64,000 nt of DNA from Cladochytrium replicatum (taxonomy: Eukaryota; Chytridiomycota; Chytridiomycetes; Cladochytriales; Cladochytriaceae), in the NCBI GenBank assembly GCA_025526935.1, contig JAHLKD010000036.1, positions 62,001 to 126,000 on the forward strand, read 5' to 3'. The translations under genes and the position numbers were made by a program. Below are positions 1 to 10,649 of this stretch, piece by piece; position 1 is the first letter of the stretch, and each line of letters opens with the position of its first letter. A model generated the notes under the pieces. The model was not told the DNA's origin and made no database searches. It saw only the letters and a list, made by a program, of their open reading frames with translations.

Positions 1-1066
1 CCGCAGAATTGAAAGTGAACAATTCCAAAATAATGTCCAAAGCCCAACCACTTCATCGAAAGCAGCCGTTCTCCTTTGGCGGGTCAAATTTAATCACCGC
101 AGTGAAGCTTCGTTTCCATTCAAATCCCGGCAGGAGCGTTATAACACGCCAAAAAGATGTCAACGAAACTGACACATCTAGACATAGCTGGTACAAATTC
201 TATCCTCGTCGACGAATTGATGTTCATTCTCGACTTTGCTTAGGGAATGACAGTTTGAGCTTGACCTACAGGCAGATGTACCGAGCTCTTCAGACGAGTA
301 CCGTGGAGAAAGTGTAGGCGCCGCCTTGTTCCGACGGGAATTTGAAGCCATCCAAGAGCTCTATGAGGTGGAGCCGAATAGCAAATGTATGGCTATTTCA
401 TTCACTCTTCCGAAGAACATTCCAGGGCTGATCTAGATGGCTGATGCGTACTATAATCCATCTCTTGATGCGGCTCAACGAGGGGCTTGAGAAACGTTCC
501 AAGCTTCTCGAGCGTTTGGTGGAAGTTGATCCACTCCGAAAAGGATATTATGAGGATTTGTGTGAGATCCATTCTCCATTCGCATCACCACCTTGGTTCT
601 AACATCCTTCACTTGTTTGAAATAGTAAGCGATCTCAAGTGGCAGCTAACGACTACAGCTGAAAAGGTATAACATAATTATTATTCGACCTAATTTGAGG
701 CAGAGAGTAACTTTTCGGCTCAGGGCAAGCTGTCGCTGACAAACGCTTCGCTTACGAAACTTCCCAACCTTGTCGATCGAGCGGCTGTTTCTCGATGACA
801 ATGAGGAGAACACGGACGGGTTTGGTGTGGTGTCGAGACTAAAAGAGCTTTCATTGCGTCGAAACCGTGAGTTTTTAATTGTCGCAGTGTTCCGTTGATC
901 ACTCATATCACTGTTTAGATATTCGAGAGGAGAGTGGATTGCACGGACTGCGAGAATGTGGAAACACACAGCTTTGGATTGAAGCGATTCCTTTGCATGT
1001 CGAGTACAAGGTGCTGAGGAATCTGCTTCAATTGTTGCTGGCAGTTGATGATATAACGGTACAATA
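1..1066 (+). pseudogene. RABGGTA: Rab geranylgeranyltransferase alpha subunit-like (LRR form), partial and probably decayed
   Basis: The 5' end lies outside the window. One frame (about 255-410) reads through a stretch resembling the RabGGTase alpha linker (REFEAIQELYEVEPNSK). Another (about 452-595) reads TIIHLLMRLNEG then LLERLVEVDPLRKGYYEDL, which matches the segment of the family ending in VDPMRAAYLDDL. After it come leucine-rich repeats, with LSLTNASLTKLPNL near 725 and SIERLFLDDNE near 772, separated by plausible introns (gtataac...ctcag at 666-720; gtgagt...tttag at about 869-918). The family prenylates Rab GTPases in the cytosol; the animal-type alpha subunit carries C-terminal LRRs. 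Between the two homologous blocks an in-frame stop and about 16 extra bases remain even after the best intron is removed, so I read it as a degrading copy, though an unusual splice pattern could rescue it. Identification is from motif order, not a search. Confidence 0.5.
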
Positions 1067-1935
1067 ATCGCATTTGTGATCTTCCGAGTTGGATCACCAT
1101 CACTTGTTTCCCAAAATCCTATCTCCCATTTCAAAACTCCATATATGCATAGAATCTCTTGGCCAAAACACAGTATTACGATACAACAAATACAAGACAG
1201 CAAAGGCAACATCGACGGCAAGCACAACATGCAAAATGGCAATACAGTGAACGTGGAGGCCTACTTAGTCCCACTTTTAAAAGCAATCACACAGTGAGAT
1301 ATCAACTCGATCAAATTGCAAGCATTTCCGCTCACCCGTAGCGTGTCATCATTTTTGTTGTTTTCAATCGGAACCCGACCAGGTGCGATAGCTTTCTGTG
1401 CTTCCAACTGCTGGCTGAGCTTCCCGGTTCCTTTCTAAATGAAACGTTTCCGTTTTAAACGACGGCCTTCCACATTGCTTGGGATGCAAAATACCACAGC
1501 TCTCTGCTCTGCGGCTCTCGCACGCTCCTCTCTGTCTTCTGCCGCTGATTTACCCGCCTGCCTCGGTGCATCTGTTGATTAAAATACAATCATGAGCTCT
1601 GGACGAACCCAAATTGCCTCCAATGATCGAGCCCTACCTTGGGGAGCACTGTTTCCGGCAAGAGTCCTCCCGTTCGAACTCAAATTATTAGCGGCCGTCC
1701 GTCCGCCTTGGGTCTGTCGTGGTCTGTCGTTATCTTTGCTTCCACAGGCTCCCATTCTCACAAGTGCGCTTAAGGTTGCTGGTCCAAGCCTCAAGTCCGC
1801 GGGAAAAATTTGCGGTTCCTCGTTTGGAAGGAGCGCGTTTTGCAAGGATGTGGAGGACCTTCTTGACCTGGTCGGAAAAGGTAGTATCCGAACTATAGAA
1901 TCAATTAGTGTATTTATAGAAGTTTATTTCTAAGG
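1067..1935. other. Intergenic stretch with no supported gene
   Basis: Only short overlapping open frames occur. An open frame at 1592-1933 has no recognisable motif. It ends where a possible intron acceptor (ttctaag) precedes the first recognisable IFT122 codons, so it might hold the promoter or a first exon of that relic. I see no RNA gene or repeat here. Confidence 0.4.
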
Positions 1936-4245
1936 TTCAGGACCGTGATGGAGTGAAGCAGTCCATCTACTATATTCAATTCAGACCTGACGGAACACAG
2001 CTCATCGCCGCCTCGGGGATCAGAAATCCTCGTTTTCGACGTGAACGAAGGGGAGCTTATACAGTCTCTCGAGGCACACAAGGATACAGTTTATTCCGTG
2101 GACTTTGCAATTTCCGGGAAGAGATTTGCGACTAGAGGAGCGGACAAGCAAGTCATTATCTGGTACTCGAAGCTGGATTCTAACTGAGATATGTAGGTCC
2201 CCTCACGAATCCTTACCTGTTCTTGGACGAACGATGGGCAATATTTTGCTTTAGGAATGTTCGGCGGCACTATTTCCATTAGAGTCAAGACCGGTGAGGA
2301 ACAGGCTCTCATTGAGCGTGCGACTGTACCGATATGGTCTATCCAGTGGTGCCCAGCAGCCGATAAAGAGTATGATGTACTTGACGTGTAGACTGGGGAC
2401 AGCGATTGTCGTTCTCCAGCTGAATGGACGGCAGGTCGGTAAGGATCGAGTGTTAGGATGTGATATCAATTACTTCTCCAATGGGAGTATGCTGCGATCG
2501 GTGGGTCAGACAAGAAGGACACGCTCTGGACGGCCGAAGGGATCAAAATCGGTCCAATCTGCGAAAGAGATAGCTGGGTTTGGTGCTGCAAAGTAAAGCC
2601 GAGGCAGAATTATGTCACCGTGATGGGAGCATACCCGTGTACCTGATCGTCTTCAACACTGTATACGTCTTGTATCAAGATAGATACGCATACCGTGAAA
2701 ACATGAGGGACTTGGTCATAGAGCATTTATCTACCGACCAGTGTGCGCGGATCAAATCCAGAGGCTATGTGAAAAAGATTGCTGTATACAAAGATCGCAT
2801 CGCCATGCAGCTCTCAGATCGGGTGATTCTATAGGAGCTTTTCACGACGATTCATCAGACATACATGCATAGCCGGAAAAGATCAGATTGCAAAGAAACT
2901 TGATTTTGCAATCACCTCGTCGTGACATCACAGCACATCATTCTGTGTTTGGAGAAGAAGCTGAAGATGTACGACTTCAGCGGAGCGAGTGGGGATTGGA
3001 TTCTCTGATACGCTTCATCAAAGTGATTGGCGTTCCACGCGGAAAAGAGGGCCTTTGGTTGGTCTCAATGACGGTCAAGTACTCCAGAATTTCCTCGACA
3101 ATCCCTTGCCTATCCCCTTGATCCGACAGAGCACTTCCTTTTGTTGCCTAGATCTCTCCATGAACAGAAATTATTTGGCTGTTGTGGATGAGCACAACAC
3201 TTGCCTCGTCTACGATTTGAAAACAAAAGACCTGCTCTACCAAGAACTCAATGCAACCAGTGAAAGCCATGGAGTATCTCGAGTGGCTTCCCGACATACC
3301 ATTTGAGCAACTGAATGCACAATTGCTTGCGGATCGCTGAGCTCTATTACATATACCACACAATCCAGTGATACCTCGATACGCCGTTCACTTCTCATCT
3401 TCCAGAGTCGCTGCTCATCATCTCGCGATTCTTGCTCCGGCAGCTGATCGCAGCACCCGACCCATGTGTCGCTCGACCTTGAGAAACGACATCGGGAACG
3501 CTCTCAATGCACCCAGTGGGGCTCGAGGTCCAACATCCTGTACGCCGCCGCAAAGCTGGCAAGATCTCTCCAGTTGAATAAACTTGCACGCTACGCCTAT
3601 GAGAGGCTGCAAACCTTCCGCCCAGTTTTCGCGGCATGTAATGTGATTGAAGTGGAGACGTTGACCATCCGCAGCAAACCAGCTACGGATCGATTTGCAG
3701 TTTGTCTGCTACGCCTGTCGAGCCATTTGCCCACTTTTCAATTCCAGGGGAGGAAACCGCTGCAAACAATGGGGCGAGCCGTTCGTGTACTCCCATTACT
3801 ATATCACCAAACTTCCACTGGTGGAGTTTGAACCCGATCCCTGCATCTCGCAAGAAGAAGCGCTGCAACTGATCAACACCGAGCCCCACGTCACTGACGA
3901 CGGGCAAAATTTTGTGATCAACGCAAAGTTACATCCGAAGACATGGGTCCGGTGCGCTTTGGGGTGAAAGGCTTTGGTGAAGATGAGCAAGCATGATTGT
4001 TTCATGAGAAAGACAAGCTGTCAACAAATAACCACTGTGCATGGACCCATCCAACCCCTTGGTGCTTTTCAGTTCAGGGTAGAGTAGAGGGTCAGGAGCA
4101 CTGTGGGAAGTCCCTGCCAAACAGATATTTCAAGTTGGTAGTGTCGGAGCAATGTGCCCCAGCAGCCAGCACTTCTTTCTGATGTATGAGTGGTGCTTTT
4201 ACATCCTTCAGAAAAAGCATTGCCCATATTGTCGCAGTAGCCAAA
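1936..4245 (+). pseudogene. IFT122: IFT122 pseudogene (IFT-A complex, intraflagellar transport)
   Basis: Colinear blocks match IFT122 from the N-terminal WD repeats ([59 protein letters not shown]) through the second propeller (FNTVYVLYQDRYAYRENM; IRFIKVIGVPRGKEGL; DEHNTCLVYDLKTKDLLYQE) to the C-terminal part (LYYIYHTIQ, LARYAYERL, LTIRSKPATD, a CYxC zinc-finger-like segment near 3700, PFVYSHYYITKLPLVEF, and a final KKHCPYCRSSQ). The blocks sit in changing frames with stops between them. About 40 residues are missing near 2190. Roughly 500 residues, the TPR-like middle, are missing near 3290-3330. One frame change falls in a run of four G near 2020. IFT122 carries retrograde cargo in cilia. 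Here the zinc-finger segment has Trp (TGG, near 3769) where Cys is expected. A true pseudogene is much likelier than sequencing error, because large internal segments are gone. Confidence 0.85.
3712..3775 (+). repeat. IFT122 segment duplicated in reverse at 4529-4592
   Basis: These 64 bases, encoding the zinc-finger-like part of the IFT122 relic, reappear reverse-complemented inside the neighbouring subtilase relic with roughly 90% identity by eye. The shared TGG codon, where the family has Cys, shows the copy was made from an already altered version, or that both share it. Confidence 0.8.
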
Positions 4246-4276
4246 AATTCAATAGAATGAATACACATCTTTCGTT

Positions 4277-5325
4277 ATCTCAGAGTTGGACTGCCTCTGC
4301 TCCATATGGTTGCCTGCTGGGACAACCCCACCTCCATGGCAGACATTTCGATACACAAACTCGCCACGTAATCAGCATCCACACTGGAATCAGAACTACG
4401 AACCCGGATTTCGAAGGACGCGCACGTCTCGGCTCTTCCTTCTTCAACAGCTGCCAAGGTGGCGACGGCAACGGACACGGAACTCACGTTGCCGGAACCA
4501 TATGATCGAAAACCTTTGGCATAGCAAGCCCCATTGTGTGCAGCGGTTCCTTCCCCTGGGATTGAAAAGTGGGCAAACGGGCTCGACAGGCGAAGCAAGG
4601 AAAGTCAACCTGATCGCCGTGCGCGTGCTCGATGAGAACGATTCCGAGATATTCGACGGCGTTCTCCAAGGCATCGAATCTTCGATCAAAGCGGCAGCAC
4701 GCTCGGGGTCGTCGGTCTGTGATCAACGTGTCGCTCGGTGGTCAGGGCAATGATCCGATCACAACCATGGGACTGGACACAGCAAACAAGAACGGTGTCA
4801 TTGTTGTAGTAGCAGCCGGAAACGAGAATCAAGATGCTTGCAATACCAGGCCTGCGAACGCACAATCGGCAGTCACTGTCGGTGCGATCGACCCACGCAA
4901 CGACGCCATGGCGTTCAAACTTTGGACCGTGCGTCGATCTGAGCGGGCCGCGTGGACATTCAAAGCACCTGGAATGGGACATCGAACCCGCCCGGCGACG
5001 ATGGGACCATAAACATTATTTCTTTGGCGTCAATGGCAAGTCCGTATGTTGCTGGTGTCGCTGCGTTGATCTGCGCTGAGAGCTCGGCCAAGGACGCAAA
5101 TAACGTTTTCAGAAGCTTCGTGCGTTGACAACCCCCACAAAGTTGTACTGAACAAATCACAGAGCCCCAACGAATTTAGAATAAATTCCACGCGAATTTT
5201 TAATAATGGGCTTTGTGTCATGTCGCCTGTGTGCAGGATTGTTTTCAACAACGGTGAAGCTGGATTCGGCGGTGCTAGCTGCCCAATTGGAAGCAACAAG
5301 AAACGGTTACCAGCACACGAACCAG
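4277..5325 (+). pseudogene. Secreted subtilisin-family (S8, proteinase K-like) protease, broken
   Basis: The sequence preserves the S8 fold order: a region around the catalytic Asp (ISIHTGIRTTNPDFEG, where IDTG is expected and the Asp codon now reads His, CAC), the catalytic His block (DGNGHGTHVAGTI), VNLIAVRVLDENDSEI, VINVSLGGQGND, VVVAAGNENQDACN, and the catalytic Ser block (ASMASPYVAGVAALICAES). A downstream frame continues to a stop near 5325. It is broken by a TGA just after the His block, by a 71-bp insertion at 4529-4599 and by further frame changes. No signal peptide or propeptide exon is recognisable upstream. In fungi these enzymes degrade extracellular protein. It follows the IFT122 relic on the same strand. 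Loss of the Asp as well as the frame argues for old decay. Confidence 0.85.
4529..4599 (-). repeat. 71-bp templated insertion copied from IFT122, flanked by AGCAAG
   Basis: The insertion lies between two AGCAAG hexamers (4523-4528 and 4594-4599) inside the subtilase relic. Taking out 71 bases rejoins FGIA to RKVNLIAVRVLD, the expected family sequence. Its body is the reverse complement of 3712-3775. A 6-bp duplication plus a copied neighbour suggests a staggered break repaired with nearby DNA. Confidence 0.8.
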
Positions 5326-5644
5326 AACTTTAACCCGAAGTCGGCGAACCCGTGAAAAAGCAACAACAGCTTAATTGATGCGAAGAGGAATAAGCTTTTT
5401 TTGAGAACGTTTTTGAAACATACCCATCAAACCGTTGCTTTAGTTTGGCAACTTTTTGATCAGCGGTTGAGTCTTGGTTGAACAGCAATATGAAAGGAAG
5501 ATCTTTTTGTGCGTCATCAGATTCTTATATAAGTTTCAAAGAGTTTACAAGTAATATTAAACAAAGGAGCATTCGTTTTAGATTTGTGATTGCATAATGG
5601 CCATTGCGACACGTATATAAATTGCATATAAAATGGCTGACTCG
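5326..5644. other. AT-rich intergenic stretch, no gene
   Basis: Only short frames and A/T-rich sequence are present between the subtilase relic and the 3' end of LINE A. I see no RNA gene and no clear regulatory site. Confidence 0.5.
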
Positions 5645-6098
5645 ATTTTTTTTTTGAACTCATAATATGTATTTATTGTCCAACCAATACATATCACCCG
5701 CTGGTGCAAAATCCAAATACAAGTGTAAAAATAAACGTAAATTGGCAGTATTTTTTTTAACAATATTATTATTTATTTTGCACATACAATGCATAACAAA
5801 AAACAAAACCCAAAGTGCCTTACAAGATGGTCATGGACGAGCACATAGGGAAGCGCGCGCAGCATAAGGAAAAGCAACAAAGCAAAACAGAGAATGTAAA
5901 CTCAAACCTGTGCCTACCCGTCAGATACTGCTAAGGTGCCAAAAAAAAGGTGAGTAATAAATAATGAAAAAGAAACCGTTAAAGATCCACAAATGCAGGG
6001 CAAAAGAGGGAGTCTGGAGGAGAAACTTCTAATGGCAGAACCATACAGTGAAGCCAAATCTTATGGAGACAACGAAAAACTAGATACCACGGTGCAAG
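5645..6098 (-). mobile_element. LINE A, 3' part of an old truncated non-LTR retrotransposon
   Basis: Read on the minus strand, this contains the last codons of a LINE reverse-transcriptase ORF (IWLHCMVLPL, then SPPDSLFCPAFVDL), parallel to the C-terminus of LINE B (IWSKCLGYDL, then SPAPDSILSAFVDLDMP). A 3' UTR follows and ends in an A-tail, seen as a T-run at 5648-5657. The terminal 40 bases or so (tgaactcataatatgtatttattgtcc on the plus strand) match LINE B closely. The UTR is longer than in LINE B, so it is a related subfamily. The element is cut at 6098 by the hAT insertion and resumes at 13025. Confidence 0.75.
6091..6098. repeat. 8-bp target-site duplication, left copy
   Basis: GGTGCAAG directly precedes the TAAGG end of the hAT element. 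The identical octamer follows the other end at 13017-13024. Eight bases is the standard hAT duplication length. Confidence 0.95.
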
Positions 6099-6262
6099 TA
6101 AGGATCGGCGGGTTTTAGGGTCTTTCGGGTCGGGTCCGGGTCCATTGACTAAATGTACCCGACCCGAGTGCCGGGTTTTCATGGAAAATTTTCGGGTCGG
6201 ATCCGGGTCGGGTATCGGGTCCAGTAGGAAAACCCTTCTCGGGTCAAAAGTCAGACCCGAGT
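6099..6262 (+). repeat. Left terminal repeat of the hAT element, GGGTC-rich
   Basis: The repeat begins TAAGGATCGGCGGGT and continues with many GGGTCGGGTCC-like motifs in both orientations, so it can fold on itself. The right end (12850-13016) is its imperfect inverted counterpart. Confidence 0.8.
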
Positions 6263-6298
6263 AAAACCCGATGTGATAGAGAATCTAAAACGAAGCTA

Positions 6299-7085
6299 TT
6301 GTTCTTTCTGTCCACGCGGACACTTTCCAAGAAGACGCAATATAAGTTTTGTATGTATCAAACAATTTTGCATCACAACGGACATCAAGGCATGTATTTT
6401 CTGTCCACCCGGACACTTTCTCAACTCATTGACGTACTTCAGTTATCTCTACCCAATACAACTAACCTCTCTATCAATGTTACTAGCAATAAGATTCTGT
6501 CCACCCGGACACTTTCTTAACTCATTGACGGTACTTGAGTGATCTCTATCAAGTACAACTAACATCTCTATCAATGTTACTAGCAATAAAATTCTGTCCA
6601 CCCGGACACTTTCTCAACTCATTGACGGTACTTCAGTGATCTCTATCAAGTACAGCTAACCTCTCTATCAATGTTACTAGCAATAAGATTCTGTCCACCC
6701 GGACACTTTCTTAACTCATTGACGGTACTTGAGTGATCTCTATCAAGTACAAACTAACATCTCTATCAATGTTACTAGCAATAAAATTCTGTCCACCCGG
6801 ACACTTTCTCAACTCATTGACGGTACTTCAGTGATCTCTATCAAGTACAGCTAACCTCTCTATCAATGTTACTAGCAATAGGATTCTGTCCACCCGGACA
6901 CTTTCTCAACTCATTGACGTACTTCAGTTATCTCTACCCAGTACAACTAACCTCTATCAATGTTACTAGCAATACGATTCTGTCCACCCGGACACTTTCC
7001 AAGAAGTCACAACGGAAGTTCTGTAACAAACAATTTCTACCACGACAGACCTCGAGAGCTGTGCTTTCTGTGCACCTGGACATTA
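6299..7085 (+). repeat. Left subterminal array, nine units of about 97 bp, forward
   Basis: The anchor CTGTCCACCCGGACACTTTC starts at 6308, 6401, 6497, 6594, 6691, 6789, 6886 and 6980, with a degenerate ninth copy at 7068. Spacing is mostly 96-98 bases. The core GTCC-ACCC-GGAC is a small palindrome-like site, a plausible transposase-binding motif. The units lie between the terminal repeat and the transposase start. Confidence 0.9.
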
Positions 7086-7119
7086 GAGTCGGTAACGTTC
7101 CAGCCACACCACAGCAAAA

Positions 7120-9555
7120 ATGGACGCCGCCTTTGTTAAACCAAAGCGTAAGGCAGCGTCCGACGCAAGCCAAAGACTGGTGGACAGTCATCCGCTTGAC
7201 ACACGGAAGCGAAGTCTGCCAGCCCCCCAAATTTCAGAGGCGTCCAGCGAGGGGAACATCATGCAGGACAAACGCAGACGTGTATCAGGACACGGTGGCA
7301 ACAACAGCGCTCGAGAGCCGAGCTCCACATCTTCTTCCAATGACTCCAGCGAGTTGGGCCCGGCTTCTCAGCATGCACCACAGCTTCCTGCCGACGTTAG
7401 TTTTGCTGACTCTTCAGTGCGACAGGAGCCTGCAGCTGGATCAGTTCAACCATCAATGCTTTCATCAGACACAGATGTTGATAGCATGTCGGACTGTAGA
7501 GGTAGTCGAGGCGGCATAGCGAAGGATTACTATAAGGTTGATAATGGTCTGAGAACATGTTTGGTTGCGAAATGCAAGTGGAGCCAGAAGGTCGATAAGA
7601 CGGGATCAACAAAAAACTTCCTCCGGCATCTGAAAAACCACCATGGAAGTATTGCCAGGTCGCTTGGACTGTTGGACATCGTCCCCAAGGGACAACAGAC
7701 ATTAAATTTCGGCTCGCAGGAGAAGGAGCAAAACTTTGTGTTCAATCCAGACGTAGCGTGGCGGTCGATTTTGGACTGGATTGCTGCAGACAATCAGGCT
7801 TTTACTGTTGTGGAGAACGAGTTCTTTGTCAGCATGCTGAAGACTTTTCAGCCAAACTATACACCAAAGACGGCAAAAGCAGTGAAGCAAAGGGAGATGG
7901 ATCTTTACGATAGGCAGAAGGAGCTCATTAAAGGTCTGATTGTTGGTTCGCCTTCAAAAGTATCAATAACAGCTGACTGTTCGACATCGAAGAACCAGAT
8001 TTCTTTTCTTGGAATTACTGCCCACTTCATCACGAAAGAATGGGAGCCGCAGGACTTGCTGCTGCAGATGATTCCGATGGTTGGAAAGCATGAAGGCGTC
8101 GCCATGGCTAGTCAGCTTGTCAAGTGTCTGGATGAATTTGGCATGCTATCGGGTGAACGCTTATTGTGCATTACAACCGACAATGGTTCAAACAACTTTA
8201 CCATGAGTGCTAAGCTGGAGACGCTCTTGGAAGATAGGGATATTGCGTGGTCTGCAGAAACTCAACACATGCGGTGTATGGCACACATTATCAATCTTGC
8301 AGCAAAGGATTTTATCGATACATTCGCGCCCGCAGGGGACACAGTCGCAAATGACGATAACTCCGGCGTTAATGTCATAAACCTTCTTCGACGGCTAGTC
8401 AGAGGAATCCGGTCTTCCCCAAAACGACGAAGCTCATTTATTGATTCGTGCCGATTTGTGAAACTGGTTCCTCTATTACCAATTATCGATGTGACAAGTT
8501 GCTGGAATAGCACGTTCTATATGGTCAAACGAGCCTTACAGCTACGAGAGGCAATGGACAAAATATGCTGGATTGAAGATTCTTTGAAAGATTGGTCAAT
8601 AAATCCAAAGCAATGGGAGGTCCTACAGAAGATCCGGGATGGTTTGAGTGTTTTCGAGGTTATATCAAAGGCAATCGAGGGGTCTAGATATCCAACACTT
8701 CCGCTTGTTATTCCATTTTACAACGATCTTATCGATCAACTGGAGGACCTAGAGGATGCAGAATTAGATGAAACTTTCACCAAAGCATTTCGAAATGCAC
8801 TAGATAAGCTGAGAATATATTACTCAATCGCTAAGAGCCCGTGTTTAGCAGTTGCTACGGTACTCGATCCTCGTTTTAAGGATCAATATTATCGATTTTC
8901 AAAGGCTTGGGAGAAAGATGTAGGAAGGGATCAGGTCACCCTAGTGCGGAAAGTCTGGGAGGAATCGTATAAGTCACGGAAAATCAAGAACAGTGGTGCC
9001 GATGTTTTTGGAAACACGCCAGAACGTCGACACGATTCGAGCGGAGCTTCCGGTGATAGACAGAAAAAAACGGACGCTGAACGCTTGAGAGCCATTAGAT
9101 CCGTTTTCATCTGGCAAGAAGAGATTCCTGAGGAAAAAGATGAGCTGGATCGCTATCTTGGCGATCAGGTACTCCGCGGTATTGATTCTGATGGGAAGCC
9201 AATCAATATTATGGACTGGTGGAAGACCGTTGGAAGTGTGAACTTTCCAGCCCTAAGCCAGATGGCAATGGACTATTTAGGAATACCAGCAACAAGCGCT
9301 CCAGTCGAACGAAAGTTTTCAGCCGGGGTTGATTTGGTACCTGCAACTCGCAACCGCCTTGCTCCAAGAACAATAAATGCGTTGATGTGCCGTCATGACT
9401 GGTTGCATCAATTGAGTGCTGAAGAACCGTTCAAAAATGATTCCCTAGATTCAAAAAGTGATGTTAGTGAGGATTTTGTAAAGGTGCATAATTTTGGCGA
9501 GGATTTTGATGTGGTATTAGAGTTGGAAGCAACTGATGATAACCCACTCTTTTAA
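7120..9555 (+). CDS. hAT transposase, BED finger and hATC domain
   Basis: An uninterrupted 811-codon ORF encodes the enzyme that cuts and inserts the surrounding element. A BED zinc finger lies near residues 146-173 (CLVAKCKW, then FLRHLKNHH). An RNase H-like core follows. The likely catalytic acidic residues are Asp in TADCSTSKNQ (about residue 282), Asp in CITTDNGSNNF (about 350) and Glu in SAPVERKFS (about 725). The C-terminal hATC dimerisation segment is complete, from DRYLGDQV through WWKTVGSVNFPALSQMAMDYL to the RNRLAPRTINAL block. No introns or stops interrupt it, and length is normal for the superfamily, so it may still be functional. The ATG at 7120 is the first in frame after the repeat array. 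The N-terminal 100 residues are Ser/Pro/Lys-rich, as expected for a nuclear-localised leader. Confidence 0.95.
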   Translation: MDAAFVKPKRKAASDASQRLVDSHPLDTRKRSLPAPQISEASSEGNIMQDKRRRVSGHGGNNSAREPSSTSSSNDSSELGPASQHAPQLPADVSFADSSVRQEPAAGSVQPSMLSSDTDVDSMSDCRGSRGGIAKDYYKVDNGLRTCLVAKCKWSQKVDKTGSTKNFLRHLKNHHGSIARSLGLLDIVPKGQQTLNFGSQEKEQNFVFNPDVAWRSILDWIAADNQAFTVVENEFFVSMLKTFQPNYTPKTAKAVKQREMDLYDRQKELIKGLIVGSPSKVSITADCSTSKNQISFLGITAHFITKEWEPQDLLLQMIPMVGKHEGVAMASQLVKCLDEFGMLSGERLLCITTDNGSNNFTMSAKLETLLEDRDIAWSAETQHMRCMAHIINLAAKDFIDTFAPAGDTVANDDNSGVNVINLLRRLVRGIRSSPKRRSSFIDSCRFVKLVPLLPIIDVTSCWNSTFYMVKRALQLREAMDKICWIEDSLKDWSINPKQWEVLQKIRDGLSVFEVISKAIEGSRYPTLPLVIPFYNDLIDQLEDLEDAELDETFTKAFRNALDKLRIYYSIAKSPCLAVATVLDPRFKDQYYRFSKAWEKDVGRDQVTLVRKVWEESYKSRKIKNSGADVFGNTPERRHDSSGASGDRQKKTDAERLRAIRSVFIWQEEIPEEKDELDRYLGDQVLRGIDSDGKPINIMDWWKTVGSVNFPALSQMAMDYLGIPATSAPVERKFSAGVDLVPATRNRLAPRTINALMCRHDWLHQLSAEEPFKNDSLDSKSDVSEDFVKVHNFGEDFDVVLELEATDDNPLF

Positions 9556-9595
9556 ATATAAATTGTTGTTTAGACTGTTCATCTGTTGAAGTACC

Positions 9596-10612
9596 GTCCA
9601 GGAGTTGAGAAAGCGACCGCCTGGACAGAATCCTATTATAAGTAGTATTTGTAGAGAGGTTGGTTGTACTTGATCGAGATCAGTGAAGTATCAGTGAAGT
9701 ACCGTCAATGAGTTGAGAAAGTGTCCAGGTGGACAGAATCTTATTGCTAGTAACATTATTAGAGAGGTTAGCTGTACTTGACAGAGATCACTGAAGTACC
9801 GTCAATGAGTTGAGAAAGTGTCCGGGTGGACAGAATCCTATTGCTAGTAGTATTTGTAGAGAGGTTAGCTGTACCTGATAGAGATTACTGAAGTACCGTC
9901 AATGAGTTGAGAAAGTGTCCGGGTGGACAGAATCGTATTGCTAGTAACATTGATAGAGAGGTTAGTTGTATTGGATAGAGATCACTGAAGTACCGTCAAT
10001 GAGTTGAGAAAGTGTCCGGGTGGACAGAATCCTATTGCTAGTAACATTGATAGAGAGGTTAGTTGTATTGGGTAGAGATCACTGAAGTACCGTCAATGAG
10101 TTGAGAAAGTGTCCGGGTGGACAGAATCCTATTGCTAGTAGTATTTGTAGAGAGGTTAGCTGTACCTGATAGAGATTACTGAAGTACCGTCAATGAGTTG
10201 AGAAAGTGTCCGGTTGGACAGAATCGTATTGCTAGTAACATTGATAGAGAGGTTAGTTGTATTGGATAGAGATCACTGAAGTACCGTCAATGAGTTGAGA
10301 AAGTGTCCGGGTGGACAGAATCGTATTGCTAGTAACATTGATAGAGAGGTTAGTTGTATTGGATAGAGATCACTGAAGTACCGTCAATGAGTTGAGAAAG
10401 TGTCCGGGTGGACAGAATCGTATTGCTAGTAACATTGATAGAGAGGTTAGTTGTATTGGGTAGAGATCACTGAAGTACCGTCAATGAGTTGAGAAAGTGT
10501 CCGGTGGACAGAATCCTATTGCTAGTAGTATTTGTAGAGAGGTTAGCTGTACCTGATAGAGATTACTGAAGTACAGTCAATGAGTTGAGAAAGTGTCCGG
10601 GTGGACAGAAAT
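9596..10612 (-). repeat. Right subterminal array, eleven units of 97 bp, inverted
   Basis: The same unit as in the left array is present in reverse orientation (GTGTCCGGGTGGACAG). Its GGACAG ends start at 9624, 9731, 9828, 9925, 10022, 10119, 10216, 10313, 10410, 10506 and 10603. After the first copy the period is 97 bases almost without exception. The uniformity suggests recent expansion or homogenisation. Confidence 0.95.
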
Positions 10613-10649
10613 CTGGGAGACTGAGTGTCACTGTGTCTGTCTGGGTAGA

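Noticed and set aside
1592-1933. 113-codon open frame before IFT122
   Set aside because: No recognisable motif and no clear join to the first WD repeat. It is kept only as part of a described gene-poor stretch.
1936-4245. Frame breaks in IFT122 explained only by sequencing errors
   Set aside because: At least one frame change falls in a G run, which fits error, but the loss of roughly 500 central residues and about 40 N-terminal ones cannot be explained that way.
4529-4599. The 71-bp insertion as a normal intron or an introner
   Set aside because: It lacks GT...AG at the natural borders, and its body is a reversed coding piece of the neighbouring IFT122 relic. An introner origin would need many copies, which cannot be checked here.
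6099-6262. GGGTC-rich sequence read as interstitial telomeric repeat
   Set aside because: The motifs are irregular, occur in both orientations, and form matched inverted ends with an exact target duplication outside, so they are transposon termini.
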